A stretch of 64,000 nt of DNA, from assembly GCF_003122215.1 (NCBI RefSeq), contig NZ_QEYD01000011.1, positions 62,001-126,000 on the forward strand, given 5' to 3'. Each line of letters starts with the position of its first letter. Position 1 is the stretch's first letter. The stretch is from Pararhodobacter marinus (lineage in GTDB: Bacteria > Pseudomonadota > Alphaproteobacteria > Rhodobacterales > Rhodobacteraceae). The position numbers and the translations under genes were made by a program. Positions 38,867 to 48,264 of this stretch are shown here, one piece after another. Below the pieces are notes generated by a model, which was not told where the DNA came from, made no database searches, and saw only the letters and a list, made by a program, of their open reading frames with translations.

Positions 38867-40909
38867 ATGTTCCCGTCTCCCGATCAGATCCTGCCCACCC
38901 TCGCCTCGCTGGGCGTCCTGACCTACTGGGTGATCGGGCTCGCTGCGCTTCTCGAAGGCTGGTTCGTCACCGGCGTGGTGGTGCCCGGCGCGCTCGTCGT
39001 CGATGCCGGCGGGATCCTTGCCCAGCAGGGCGTCGTCAACGTCTTCCACCTGGGCTGGTACGTTGCGCTGGGCTCGATCCTGGGGTCCGAGCTTGGCTAT
39101 TGGACGGGCCGACTGGCGCGGCGCGGCCTGCGAGGGCGGCTGGAGGGCTCGCGCGCTTTCCTGCGCGCCGAGCAGCTGTTCGAGCGCCGGGGCGGGCTGG
39201 CCATCGTGCTGGGACGCTTCCTGGGGCCCGTATCGGGGCTGGTGCCGATGGTCGCGGCTATGGCCGACATGCCGCACCGGCGGTTCCTGCTGTGGTCGGT
39301 GCTGGCCTCGATCCCGTATACGGTGTTCCACTTGGCGCTGGGCTATGTGCTGGGCGATGCGTTTACCCGTCTGGGCCCGCTCGCCACCCGCGTGGCGCTG
39401 GTTCTGGCCGCCGTGGCGCTCTTGGTGGGCGGGCTGGTCTGGCTGGCGCGGCGGATCCTGCGCTTCCTGCCCGTCGTGCTCGCGGTGCTGGCCACGGCGC
39501 TGCGCGCGGTGCTCGACATGCCGCCGGTCCGGGGCTGGATCGTGCGCCACCCGCGCCTGTCGGGCCTCATTGCCGGGCGCTTCGCCACCGACCGTTTCGC
39601 CGGCCTGCCGGCGACCGTGCTGGCGCTGGTCTTCGGCTATATCTTCGCGATCTGGGTGCGCTCGGTTCTCGACTGGATGACCGCGGCGCCGATCGTCGCC
39701 ATCGACACCCGCATCGCCAACCTGATGCACGGGCTTTGGACGCCCGGCCTGCTGCGGGTCGTGGCGCATGTCACCGCGCTGGGCGACACGCGGCTGGTTG
39801 CGGCGATCACCGCGGCGATGCTGCTTTTCCTGATCCTGCGGGGGCGGCGCGGACTGGCGCTGGCGCTCGCCGTCGGCGTGGGCGGCAACGCGCTGACTGT
39901 TACCGTGCTGAAGCTGATCTTCCAGCGCGAGCGTCCGCCGTTTCATTACTTCGTCGAATCGACCAACAGCTTCCCCTCGGGCCATGCCGCGATCTCGGTC
40001 GCGTTCTGGAGCACGCTGCTTTACGTCCTCTGGCGGCTGGGCTGGCTGCGGCTTTTCGCGGTGCTGGTGCTGGCGCCGCTGATGGCGATCCTGGTGGGCG
40101 GCAGCCGCGTGTTCCTGGCGCAGCACTATGTCAGCGACGTGTTCAACGGCTGGCTGGTGGGGGCGCTATGGCTCGTGGCGGCCATTGTCATCGCGGAATG
40201 GTGGCGCGAGACGCGCCCCGCCCCGGTGCCGATGGCATCCCCTGCGCCCCTGATCGGCGCCGTTGTGCTGGTGGGGGCCACGCTGTTCTCGACCTGGATC
40301 GTCGTCTTCTACGACAAGGCGCAGACCATGCCCTGGACCGGCCCGGCCAGCGTTGCCATCGCCGCGCCCTCCGAGCTGCCCGGACAGCCCGGCTTCCCGG
40401 CGCAGACGGAATCGGTGATCGGCACGCCGCTGGAACCTGTGAACATCGTGCTTCTGGCGGGCGACCGGCAGGCGCTGAGTGCCGCGCTCGAAGCGGGCGG
40501 CTGGGCGCCCGCGCCCGCCCGCGACCTGACATCCGTCCTGCGCGGCGCGCTGACCGCGTGGGAGCAGCTCGACGATCCCACCCCGGTCCTGACCCCGCGT
40601 TTCTGGGCCGACCGTCCCACCGATCTGACCTTTCAGCGCGGCGAGGGCGATCAGCGCCTGAGCCTGCGCCTGTGGTCCAGCCCCTTCGCGCTGCCGGGCG
40701 GGCAGGCGGTTTTCGCCGCGCTGGCGGCGTTCCCCGCCAGCGCAGGGCCGGGGCCCGATGCGGCGCGGGCGGCCGCGGTCGAGGCGCTGATACAGGCCGG
40801 CGCGCAGGCGCAGGGGATGATCGACGCCGGCCCGGCGCTGCGCGGACGCTCTGCCACGGGCGAGGGATGGTCATCGGATGGGCAGGCGGCAGTTCTGGCC
40901 CTGCCCTAG
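38867..40909 (+). CDS. VTT (DedA)-PAP2-LssY three-part membrane protein
   Basis: The 680-residue protein joins three modules. Residues about 1-200 form a DedA/VTT domain (EGWFVTGVVVPGALVVDAGG, GRFLGPVSGLVPMVAAMADM). Residues about 270-440 form a PAP2 phosphatase with K349-x6-RP, PSGHA (H373) and SR...H420, the acid phosphatase triad. Residues about 480-680 are an LssY C-terminal-like domain (VNIVLLAGDRQALSAALEAGGW). The PAP2 part probably dephosphorylates a lipid (undecaprenyl or phosphatidyl phosphate), and the VTT part may move lipids across the membrane. Confidence 0.9.
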   Translation: MFPSPDQILPTLASLGVLTYWVIGLAALLEGWFVTGVVVPGALVVDAGGILAQQGVVNVFHLGWYVALGSILGSELGYWTGRLARRGLRGRLEGSRAFLRAEQLFERRGGLAIVLGRFLGPVSGLVPMVAAMADMPHRRFLLWSVLASIPYTVFHLALGYVLGDAFTRLGPLATRVALVLAAVALLVGGLVWLARRILRFLPVVLAVLATALRAVLDMPPVRGWIVRHPRLSGLIAGRFATDRFAGLPATVLALVFGYIFAIWVRSVLDWMTAAPIVAIDTRIANLMHGLWTPGLLRVVAHVTALGDTRLVAAITAAMLLFLILRGRRGLALALAVGVGGNALTVTVLKLIFQRERPPFHYFVESTNSFPSGHAAISVAFWSTLLYVLWRLGWLRLFAVLVLAPLMAILVGGSRVFLAQHYVSDVFNGWLVGALWLVAAIVIAEWWRETRPAPVPMASPAPLIGAVVLVGATLFSTWIVVFYDKAQTMPWTGPASVAIAAPSELPGQPGFPAQTESVIGTPLEPVNIVLLAGDRQALSAALEAGGWAPAPARDLTSVLRGALTAWEQLDDPTPVLTPRFWADRPTDLTFQRGEGDQRLSLRLWSSPFALPGGQAVFAALAAFPASAGPGPDAARAAAVEALIQAGAQAQGMIDAGPALRGRSATGEGWSSDGQAAVLALP

Positions 40910-40982
40910 GCGCCGCTGCCTCTTTCCTTCCCGGTTCCGGGGAATTACCTTCTGGACACCGAAGTGACTGCAGGAACACAGA

Positions 40983-41744
40983 ATGCCGCGCACGCGCCCG
41001 GTGGTAGGCATCATCGGCAATGCCGCCCTCCTTAACGAATCCTATCAGGTCCATGCCGGTGGGACGATGAACTCGGCCGCCGTCGCCGAAGTCTCGGAAG
41101 CGATCCCGCTGCTGATCCCCGCCGATCCGCGCTACGTTACGGTCAACGACCTGCTCGATGTCTGCGACGGCTTCCTGTTCACCGGCGGACGCCCCAACGT
41201 CCATCCCGAGGAATACGGCGAGGAAGAAACCCCCGCCCACGGCACGTTCGACCGGGGCCGCGATGCGATCACGCTGCCGCTGATCCGCGCCTGTGTCGAA
41301 CGCGGGCAGCCAATCCTTGGCGTCTGCCGGGGCTTTCAGGAGGTCAACGTGGCGCTGGGCGGCTCGCTCTATCCCGAGATCCGCGACCTGCCGGGCCGGA
41401 TGAACCACCGGATGCCGCCCGATGGCACGCTGGAAGAGAAATTCGCCCTGCGCCACAAGGTGACATTCACCGAGGGCGGGCCGTTCCACCGGCTTCTGGG
41501 GTCGACCGAGGTGATGACCAACACGCTGCACGGGCAGGGGATCAAGACCCCCGGTGCGCGCATCGTCATCGACGGTTATGCCCCCGACGGCACGCCCGAG
41601 GCGATCTATGTCAAGGACGCGCCGGGCTTCACCCTGTCGGTGCAATGGCATCCCGAATACAACGCCGCGAAGGACCCGGTGTCGCGCCCGCTCTTCGCCG
41701 CTTTCGGCGAAGCCGTGCGCAACTGGGCCAGCGTCACCGCCTGA
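40983..41744 (+). CDS. Gamma-glutamyl-gamma-aminobutyrate hydrolase family protein (class I GATase)
   Basis: The 253-residue protein resembles PuuD. It has the nucleophile elbow ILGVCRGFQEVNVALGG, with cysteine near residue 120, and the catalytic His/Glu in SVQWHPEYN. PuuD releases GABA from gamma-glutamyl-GABA in putrescine degradation. GABA could feed gabD 38 kb away, but no puu genes are linked. Confidence 0.9.
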   Translation: MPRTRPVVGIIGNAALLNESYQVHAGGTMNSAAVAEVSEAIPLLIPADPRYVTVNDLLDVCDGFLFTGGRPNVHPEEYGEEETPAHGTFDRGRDAITLPLIRACVERGQPILGVCRGFQEVNVALGGSLYPEIRDLPGRMNHRMPPDGTLEEKFALRHKVTFTEGGPFHRLLGSTEVMTNTLHGQGIKTPGARIVIDGYAPDGTPEAIYVKDAPGFTLSVQWHPEYNAAKDPVSRPLFAAFGEAVRNWASVTA

Positions 41745-41751
41745 AACGGCA

Positions 41752-41773
41752 ACGGGGACCGTGGGGTCCCCGT
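41752..41773. terminator. Hairpin between convergent genes
   Basis: ACGGGGACC-GTGG-GGTCCCCGT is a perfect 9-bp stem between the puuD-like gene and hemN. No T-run follows on either side, so termination strength is uncertain. Confidence 0.5.
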
Positions 41774-41790
41774 CCTGTCCTGTCAGCCCG

Positions 41791-43146
41791 TCAGATCGCC
41801 GAGGAATGGCCGCTCTTGGCCATCGCGTAGGCGTCGAAACGCGCGGCGATCATCCGCGTCAGCGGGCGTCCCGGCATCGGAATCGCCAGCCCGCCGGCAT
41901 TGTGCACGACGAACGCGCCGAAATGATCGGCCACCGGCGCAAACATCGCCTCCACCTGCGCCCGCGTCAGGCCGAAATCCGCGACCAGCTCGTCGGTGCG
42001 CACCCGGAAATCGCACATCAGCGCTTCGATGATCCGCGCGCGCATCCGGTCGTCACCGCGGAAGGCATGGCCGCGCGCGGTGGCGAATTCGCCCGCCCGC
42101 ACCGCCTTCGCCCAGCCCGAGGTCGCCGGGCTCATCTGCGCATAGCCCTGCGGGAAGCGCGAGATGGACGAGGCGCCCAGCCCGATCAGCACCTCGGCGG
42201 TGTCGTCGGTATAGCCCTGGAAATTGCGCCGCAGCGTGCCCGCTTTCGCGGCGACGGCCAGCCCGTCCTCGGGGCGGGCGAAATGGTCGATGCCGATCGC
42301 CTCGTAGCCGTCCCAGGTGAACAGCTCCTGCGCGGTGTCGAACAGCGCCAGCCGTTCTTCGGGGCGGGGCAGGGCGTCCGAGGGGATCATCTGCTGACGC
42401 CGGGCCATCCACGGCACGTGGGCATAGCCGTACAGCGCCACGCGGTCGGGCGACAGCGACAGAAGTTTCTGCACCGAATCCGCCACCCGCGCGCGGGTCT
42501 GGTTGGGCAGGCCGTACAAGATATCGGCGTTCAGGCTGTGCACGCCGCGCGCGCGGATCATCTCGACCGCGTCGCGGGTGATGTCATAGCTCTGGTCGCG
42601 GCCGATGATCTGCTGGATCTCGGGGTCGAAATCCTGCACCCCGATCGAGGCGCGGTTCATCCCCGCTTCGGCCAGCGCATCCAGCCGCTCGGCGTCGATC
42701 TCGTTGGGATCGATCTCGACCGAGAACTCGGCGCCTTCGCCCATCGGCACCACGTCGAACACGGCGCGCGCCAGATCGCGCATCTGCGCGGCGGGCAGAA
42801 GCGTCGGCGTGCCGCCGCCCCAGTGCAGCCGCGACAGCGTCACGCCTTCGGGCAGCACGTCGCGCAACAGCGCCAGTTCCGATTTCAGCGTTTCGACATA
42901 GGCGATGACGGGATCGTCGCTCGAGGTGCCCTGCGTGCGGCAGGCGCAGAACCAGCACAACCGTCGGCAGAACGGCACATGCAGGTACAGCGAGATCCGG
43001 CTACCCGGCGCGATCGCGCCAACCCATTGACGAAACAGGGAAGACCCTACAGCGTCGGTGAATTGCGGCGCAGTCGGATAGCTTGTGTAACGCGGCACAC
43101 GCGCGTCAAAGAGCCCCAGTCGGGCGAGTTGCGATTCCTCAGTCAT
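41791..43146 (-). CDS. hemN: Oxygen-independent coproporphyrinogen III oxidase
   Basis: The 451-residue radical-SAM enzyme decarboxylates coproporphyrinogen III under anoxia. The cluster motif HVPFCRRLCWFCAC has C60, C64, C67 and C69, the CxxxCxxCxC form of true HemN. SRLHWGGGTPTLL and IGVQDFDPEIQQIIGR follow. I chose the ATG at 43146; the frame stays open far upstream, but that part is antisense to fnrL. It is divergent from fnrL, and a shared FNR box suggests anaerobic induction. Confidence 0.95.
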   Translation of the reverse strand: MTEESQLARLGLFDARVPRYTSYPTAPQFTDAVGSSLFRQWVGAIAPGSRISLYLHVPFCRRLCWFCACRTQGTSSDDPVIAYVETLKSELALLRDVLPEGVTLSRLHWGGGTPTLLPAAQMRDLARAVFDVVPMGEGAEFSVEIDPNEIDAERLDALAEAGMNRASIGVQDFDPEIQQIIGRDQSYDITRDAVEMIRARGVHSLNADILYGLPNQTRARVADSVQKLLSLSPDRVALYGYAHVPWMARRQQMIPSDALPRPEERLALFDTAQELFTWDGYEAIGIDHFARPEDGLAVAAKAGTLRRNFQGYTDDTAEVLIGLGASSISRFPQGYAQMSPATSGWAKAVRAGEFATARGHAFRGDDRMRARIIEALMCDFRVRTDELVADFGLTRAQVEAMFAPVADHFGAFVVHNAGGLAIPMPGRPLTRMIAARFDAYAMAKSGHSSAI

Positions 43147-43179
43147 TCGCCTAGTTTGTTCAGACCGCGCCCGATAGCC

Positions 43180-43193
43180 TTGACGCAGATCAA
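43180..43193. promoter_or_regulatory. FNR box between hemN and fnrL
   Basis: TTGAC-GCAG-ATCAA matches TTGAT-N4-ATCAA with one change. Its end is four bases before the fnrL ATG, and its centre is 40.5 bases from the hemN ATG. It can repress fnrL, and it is at the distance expected for activation of hemN transcription starting at or near its start codon. Confidence 0.85.
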
Positions 43194-43197
43194 TCCG

Positions 43198-43953
43198 ATG
43201 CAGAAAACCACAGCCGCCCCCGCCAAGTTCACGCATGTGCAATGCGGAAGTTGCCCGATCCGGCATCGTGCGGTCTGCGCGCGCTGCGATACGGACGAGC
43301 TCGAACGTCTGGAAGAGACGAAATATTACCGCAGTTTCGAAGCCGGGCAGACCATCGTCTGGTCGGGCGACCGGATGGATTTCGTGGGCTCGGTCGTCTC
43401 GGGCATCGCCACGCTGACCCAGACCATGGAAGACGGCCGCCGCCAGATGGTGGGCCTGCTGTTGCCGTCGGATTTCGTGGGCCGCCCGGGGCGCGAGACG
43501 GCGGCTTATGACGTCGTGGCGACCACCGACCTGGTGATGTGCTGTTTCCGCAAGAAACCGTTCGAGACGATCATGCTGGACACCCCGCATGTCGGTCAGC
43601 GGCTGCTGGAGATGACGCTCGACGAACTGGACGCGGCACGGGAATGGATGCTGCTGCTGGGTCGCAAGACCGCGCGCGAAAAGATCGCCAGCCTGATCGC
43701 CATCATCGCGCGGCGCGATGCCTCGCTCAAACTGCAAAGCAGCGAAGGGCGGGTCGTGGTTGATCTGCCCCTGACCCGCGAGGCGATGTCGGAATATCTG
43801 GGCCTGACGCTGGAAACCGTCAGCCGCCAGATCAGCGCGCTCAAGCGCGATGGCGTCATCCAGATCGAGGGCAAGCGCCACATCATCATTCCCGATTTCG
43901 ACCTGCTGATTGAAGAGGCGGGGGATGACAGCGACGGTGGCTTCCTGGTCTGA
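43198..43953 (+). CDS. fnrL: FnrL, oxygen-sensing CRP/FNR-family regulator
   Basis: The 251-residue regulator has the [4Fe-4S] ligands C16, C19 and C27 in the N-terminal CGSCPIRHRAVC and C115 in LVMCCFRKK. After the cyclic-nucleotide-like beta-roll and the dimer helix, the HTH LTREAMSEYLGLTLETVSRQISALKRDG carries E-T-V-S-R, the residues that read TTGAT half-sites. Oxygen breaks the cluster. Targets in this window, judged by matching boxes, are hemN, usp, ccoN and ccoG. Its own box overlaps the start region, implying negative autoregulation. Confidence 0.96.
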   Translation: MQKTTAAPAKFTHVQCGSCPIRHRAVCARCDTDELERLEETKYYRSFEAGQTIVWSGDRMDFVGSVVSGIATLTQTMEDGRRQMVGLLLPSDFVGRPGRETAAYDVVATTDLVMCCFRKKPFETIMLDTPHVGQRLLEMTLDELDAAREWMLLLGRKTAREKIASLIAIIARRDASLKLQSSEGRVVVDLPLTREAMSEYLGLTLETVSRQISALKRDGVIQIEGKRHIIIPDFDLLIEEAGDDSDGGFLV

Positions 43954-44071
43954 GGGGCCGTGGCGGCGGGTCTGAAAGCCCCCCGATCCCCTTGTTCAAC
44001 AGGCGATCTTCGCGATTCCGCCCCCGCCGCGCCGCATTCTGGTCACGGTTGCCCCGCACGCTTCCGTCAAC

Positions 44072-44605
44072 ATGAGTGACAGGGCAGGACAGGGCGCGAT
44101 GTTCAACTGGGATGCGGATTACGACGATCTGGTCAAAGACCGTGCGGTCCTTATCACGGCTACCGCCGACCTTCAGCCCGAAGCCGCCGGCGCCGCGCCG
44201 TCGTTGCGCGAACGCGCCGCGTCGCTCGTCTCGCATCTGCATGGCTTTGCGGGGAAATGGGCGATGGCCGGCGCGGTGGCGCTGATGCTGGGCGCTCTGG
44301 GCACCACGGCAGCCTTCGTGCCGCGCGCGGGTGGCGATGTCTCTCTCGCCTCGTTCACCGACTGGTCGCTGGGGATCCTCGGCCTGGCCGAGCCGATGCC
44401 CGAGGGGCTTCTGGCCTATGAACAGCCGCAATTCGACAATTTCCGCCGAGGCATCGCGCGGTTCTCCGATGCCGAGCTGATCGACTACCTGCGCGCCGCG
44501 CAGCGCGATCTGGACGCCGGCAGCCCGACCGCCGATTTTACCCGCGACGCGCTGTTCCTCGCCCATCGCGAGGTTGAACGGCGCGGCCTGCCCGCAACCC
44601 GCTGA
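44072..44605 (+). CDS. Single-pass membrane protein, unknown function
   Basis: I do not recognise this 177-residue protein. The N-terminal 55 residues are acidic and cytoplasmic-like. One transmembrane segment (about residues 61-81, KWAMAGAVALMLGALGTTAAF) is followed by a presumably periplasmic part and a charged tail with FRRGIARFSDAELIDYLRAAQRDLDAG. An alternative ATG at 44099 (MFNWDADYDD) would shorten it by nine residues and may be the real start. Confidence 0.7.
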   Translation: MSDRAGQGAMFNWDADYDDLVKDRAVLITATADLQPEAAGAAPSLRERAASLVSHLHGFAGKWAMAGAVALMLGALGTTAAFVPRAGGDVSLASFTDWSLGILGLAEPMPEGLLAYEQPQFDNFRRGIARFSDAELIDYLRAAQRDLDAGSPTADFTRDALFLAHREVERRGLPATR

Positions 44606-44751
44606 GCGGCGCGTTATCGCTAACTTTCTGACCTAACACAATTTCTCCTTGTTTCCCCCGCAGCGCCGCCACGCTTGCGGGGCAAATTTTGTGCAGGGCA
44701 GGGGCGGGAGGCCCCGACACCCGACATGGTACGAGTTGAGGAGGTTCCACC

Positions 44752-44889
44752 ATGAGCAAGACCCGTCGTCAGAAACGCGCCGTCCGCCGCAGCCGCGAAC
44801 GCGTCGCCACCTATCTCTACGGCGCCGACCGCGAGGGCGCGATGGGCGCCACCTTCTTCGCCAGCGTAGGCGGCGGTGCGCTGGGCTGA
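44752..44889 (+). CDS. 45-residue basic small protein
   Basis: A consensus Shine-Dalgarno GAGGAGG is placed nine bases ahead of the ATG, well above the local average. The 45-residue product starts with a very basic half (MSKTRRQKRAVRRSRERVAT) and ends in a Gly/Ala-rich hydrophobic half (GAMGATFFASVGGGALG). Codon use is typical of the genome. The function is unknown; RNA, DNA or membrane contact is possible. It ends just before the convergent tfoX-like gene. Confidence 0.55.
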   Translation: MSKTRRQKRAVRRSRERVATYLYGADREGAMGATFFASVGGGALG

Positions 44890-44892
44890 GCC

Positions 44893-45228
44893 TCAGGCCT
44901 TCGGAGGTAAGGTCGCCACGAAGGCCCGGGCCATCGAGACCAATTGCCGGCGCCGGCTGTCATCGGCCATCGCCTCGGCGTCCAGCGACACGAATCCCTT
45001 CATGCGGCGACGCCCCATCTCGACCTGCGAGGCGCCCTCGATCCGCAGAGCGGCGCTCATCGCGTCGGGGCCGACCCTGACCATGCCGCCGCCGCGCCCG
45101 CTGGCCCCGGCCAGCATGTTGCCGTTCTGAAGGAAGAACAGACCGCCGAACATGCGCTGCTCGGTCACGCCGGGCAGCGCCGCCAGATCCGCGCGCAGAA
45201 GCGCGGCATGACTTTCGTCATAGGCCAT
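44893..45228 (-). CDS. TfoX/Sxy N-terminal domain protein
   Basis: The 111-residue protein has the TfoX N-terminal domain: LPGVTEQRMFGGLFFLQNGNMLAGASGRGGGMVRV. In gammaproteobacteria TfoX regulates competence, but short alphaproteobacterial members with this domain alone are uncharacterised. A terminator lies between it and the upstream cpdB-like gene. Confidence 0.88.
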   Translation of the reverse strand: MAYDESHAALLRADLAALPGVTEQRMFGGLFFLQNGNMLAGASGRGGGMVRVGPDAMSAALRIEGASQVEMGRRRMKGFVSLDAEAMADDSRRRQLVSMARAFVATLPPKA

Positions 45229-45236
45229 CAGGTCAC

Positions 45237-45270
45237 TCGAAAAGGAAACGGGCCGCCAAAAGGCGGCCCG
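45237..45270 (-). terminator. Rho-independent terminator of the cpdB-like gene
   Basis: On the minus strand, GGGCCGCC-TTTT-GGCGGCCC (8-bp stem, 45250-45269) is followed by GTTTCCTTTT. It comes nine bases after the stop at 45279. Confidence 0.85.
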
Positions 45271-45278
45271 CCATCCGG

Positions 45279-47243
45279 TTACAGAGAAATGCGGTAAAGC
45301 GCGAAGCCGCCTTCGCCCTCGCCCGCCGCTTCCATCATCACGCCGCGCGCGCTGACCTCGTCGACATATTGCGCAGCCCCCGGCCCGGTTTCGAACAGCA
45401 CGCTGGTGTTCTCCATCGGCGCGAAGGTCCAGTTGCCGTCCGCCGCCGGCGCGATCGTGCCGTTGGCGACGATATAGCGCACGATGATGTCGCGGTTGGT
45501 ATCGGGCGCGCGGAACACGATGGTCGAGCCATCGGCGCCGGGGAAGCTGCCGCCGCCACCGGCGCGGTAATTGTTGGTGGCAACGATGAACTCGGCCGCG
45601 TCGTCGATCGGCGCGCCGTCGAACATCAGGTCGACGATCCGGTGCGCATCCTCATTCACCACCACGCCGTCATTGTCGTAGCGCGAGGGCTGACTGAGGT
45701 CGATCTTGTAGGTCACGCCATCGATCACGTCGAAATTGTAGGACGGGAAGGACGGGTTCAGCAGCACCTGATCCTGCTCGCCGGGGGTGATCTGGTTGAA
45801 CATGCCCGCGCTGCGCTCCAGCCATTCGCGCACCTCGGCACCGGTGATCCGCACCGCCATCAGCGTGTTGGGATAGAGATACAGGTCGGCCACGTTCTTG
45901 ATCGCGATGGGGCCCGCCGGCACATCGGTGTAATAATCCGGACCGCCCCGGCCGCCGGCCTTGAAGGGGGCCGCGGCGGAGAGGACGGGAAGGCCCTCGT
46001 GCTCGGTTCCCTGCAGGATGTCGGTGACATACCATTTCTGCGCTTCCGAGACGATCTGCACCGAGGGATCATCGGCCACCAGCGCGAAATAGGAATAGAG
46101 CGGCACCTCGGTCTGGCCCACCTCGGCACGCACATAGTCCAGCGTCGCGGCATGGGCGGCGGCGGTCGCCTCGGCCACGGGTTCGTAATCGCCCACCAGC
46201 GCGGTGACCGAGCGGTCCTCGTTGCGCTGCGAAATCGGGCGGGTCGAGCTTTCGGCGCTGGCCACGGTCCAGCCGTCGCCCTCGCGCACCAGCATCAGGT
46301 CGATGATGCCCAGATGCGACCCCCAGAACCCGGCCATGACAGCGGGTTTGCCCATCAGCGTACCGGCCTCGGCGTCGATGCCTTCGCCTTCATGGTTCGA
46401 ACCGGGGAAAACCAGATGCTGGTGGCCGGTGACCACCGCGTCGATCCCCTCGACCCCGGCAAGGTACAGCGAGGCATTTTCCATCATCGGCTCGAAGCCC
46501 TCGGCGATGCCGGAATGGGACAGCGCGACGATGATGTCGGCGCCTTCCTCTTTCATCCGGGGCACCCAGGCTTCGGCGGCCTCGACGATGCCGCGCACAT
46601 TATAGGCGCCTTCCAGATGCGAGCGGTCCCATTGCATGATCTGCGGCGGCAGGAAGCCGATGATGCCCACCTTGATCGGCGCCTCGTTGCCCGCGCCGTC
46701 GGTCAGAACCCGGTCAAGGATCACATAGGGCGGCAGGTGCAGCGTGTCCTCGGTCGGGCTGTCGCCGAGGCTCGAGGCGAAGTTGGCGCTGACGATGGGG
46801 AACTCGGCGCCCGCATTCACCCGGTCCATGAACTCGATACCGTAGTTGAATTCGTGGTTGCCCAGCGTCCCGGCATCGTAGCCCAGGGCGTTCATCGCGG
46901 CGATGATCGGGTGGATGTCGCCCTCGTTCATGCCGTGTTCGTAGGCCATCCAGTCGCCCATCGGGTTGCCCTGGAAATAGTCGCCATTGTCGACCATCAG
47001 CGTGTTCGTCGCCTCGGCGCGGATTTCCTCGACGATCGAGGCGGTGCGCGACAGGCCCACCGTGTCGACGGGGCGGTCGGCGTAATAATCGTAAGCCTGC
47101 GCGTGGCAATGCAGGTCGGTGGTGGTCAGGATGCGCAGATGAGCCTGCCCTTCCTGTGCGCGGGCCGAGAACGGATGCAGCACCACAAGGCTGGTGGCGG
47201 CGGTCGTCGAGGCAAGGAAGGCGCGGCGCGTGAGACGTGTCAT
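45279..47243 (-). CDS. cpdB: 2',3'-cyclic-nucleotide 2'-phosphodiesterase/3'-nucleotidase, periplasmic
   Basis: The 654-residue exported enzyme opens with a Tat-type signal ([20 protein letters not shown], cut near ARAQ). Residues about 32-350 form the metallophosphatase domain: [40 protein letters not shown] and GHQHLVFPG. Residues about 370-640 form the 5'-nucleotidase C-terminal domain, with [12 protein letters not shown]. It scavenges nucleosides and phosphate from RNA fragments. It is single-gene, ending at a strong terminator. Confidence 0.94.
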   Translation of the reverse strand: MTRLTRRAFLASTTAATSLVVLHPFSARAQEGQAHLRILTTTDLHCHAQAYDYYADRPVDTVGLSRTASIVEEIRAEATNTLMVDNGDYFQGNPMGDWMAYEHGMNEGDIHPIIAAMNALGYDAGTLGNHEFNYGIEFMDRVNAGAEFPIVSANFASSLGDSPTEDTLHLPPYVILDRVLTDGAGNEAPIKVGIIGFLPPQIMQWDRSHLEGAYNVRGIVEAAEAWVPRMKEEGADIIVALSHSGIAEGFEPMMENASLYLAGVEGIDAVVTGHQHLVFPGSNHEGEGIDAEAGTLMGKPAVMAGFWGSHLGIIDLMLVREGDGWTVASAESSTRPISQRNEDRSVTALVGDYEPVAEATAAAHAATLDYVRAEVGQTEVPLYSYFALVADDPSVQIVSEAQKWYVTDILQGTEHEGLPVLSAAAPFKAGGRGGPDYYTDVPAGPIAIKNVADLYLYPNTLMAVRITGAEVREWLERSAGMFNQITPGEQDQVLLNPSFPSYNFDVIDGVTYKIDLSQPSRYDNDGVVVNEDAHRIVDLMFDGAPIDDAAEFIVATNNYRAGGGGSFPGADGSTIVFRAPDTNRDIIVRYIVANGTIAPAADGNWTFAPMENTSVLFETGPGAAQYVDEVSARGVMMEAAGEGEGGFALYRISL

Positions 47244-47428
47244 TGGTCTACTCCCGGATGTCGAGTCGCTCTGGCGGCGATCCGAGCATGGTGAACGTGG
47301 TGCGGGGTTCGGGCAACAAATTTGACCGTCGGTTCAATTTGTGACCGGCGAAACCCCGCCGGCGATGCGCTCTCATCGCGCCGGCGAGTGACGCTGCCGT
47401 GACACTGCGCGAAAATGCGGCAACCGGC

Positions 47429-47968
47429 TCAGCGCGGGCCGCGCCCCGCCAGCAGCCGGATCAGCGCGCGTGCCTCGGGCGGGGGACGCTGTTCAACGCG
47501 CCGATAGGCCCGCCCGTCGGGCGACCGTGTCATCAGCCTCAGACCGATCATGTCGCGCCGCAACAGCGCCCGGTCGCCGAAAGCGTGCCATCCGTCCAGG
47601 GCGGCGTTGAGGCCCCGTTCGTCGAACACCGCGCCGGGCTGCAGCCGCGCCCAGAGCGCCCACAGGCTCAGGATCTGCAGGTTGCGCCGCGCGGGCCAGC
47701 GGGCCAGCATGCCGCCCGCGTCGAAGCATCCCAGCGCGCGCTCGACCCGGGCGGCATCGAAGCTTTCGTCCGGGGCGGGGGCGTCCAGCCGGGTGCGCGC
47801 GGCATGGGCGGCGCGCAGATGCTGGTGATTGCGGAACCCGGCGGCGCGCGCCAGCATGTTCAACAGTTCCAGATGCGACGGTTTCCCGGCCTCGGGCATC
47901 TGCCGCGACAGGGCGCGCGCGAAATGCGAGACATCGGGCGTGGTCAGGGGGATAAGGTCACGCGTCAT
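47429..47968 (-). CDS. DUF2087 domain protein
   Basis: The 179-residue protein has a short N-terminal helical part (about 1-75, LELLNMLARAAGFRNHQHLRAAH) and a C-terminal DUF2087 domain: FDAGGMLARWPARRNLQILSLWALWARLQPG, then FGDRALLRRDMIGLRLMTRSPDGRAYRRVE. DUF2087 is often the C-terminal part of transcriptional regulators. Whether the N-terminal part binds DNA is unclear. Confidence 0.82.
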   Translation of the reverse strand: MTRDLIPLTTPDVSHFARALSRQMPEAGKPSHLELLNMLARAAGFRNHQHLRAAHAARTRLDAPAPDESFDAARVERALGCFDAGGMLARWPARRNLQILSLWALWARLQPGAVFDERGLNAALDGWHAFGDRALLRRDMIGLRLMTRSPDGRAYRRVEQRPPPEARALIRLLAGRGPR

Positions 47969-48222
47969 GGTATCCTCGATCGCCGCTGCGGGGTCGGGGT
48001 CGCTGACTTGCGACGCGCGGCATCGAAGAGGGATGCGATTCGCGTGTGACGGGCAGGTTTAGCTTCCCTCGCGGGACAGCGACGCCTCGGGAACTGCCGA
48101 CCGTTGCCCGAGGATAGGCCAGCGTATGCCGCGCCGCAATATGGACGTCTTGCGATCCAAAAGATGCCGGAAGAGGGAACGATTTGAGCCGTCACCCGGC
48201 CCAATTGCGAACACAACCTTTG

Positions 48223-48237
48223 TTAACTTTTGGTCAA
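48223..48237 (+). promoter_or_regulatory. Possible CtrA site upstream of the pilin-like gene
   Basis: TTAA-N7-TCAA differs by one base from the CtrA consensus TTAA-N7-TTAA. It lies 28 bases before the ATG of the pilin-like gene. CtrA controls pili and motility in alphaproteobacteria, but the site is short and may be chance. Confidence 0.35.
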
Positions 48238-48264
48238 CCTGACCCAATACCGTCCAGTGGCCCC

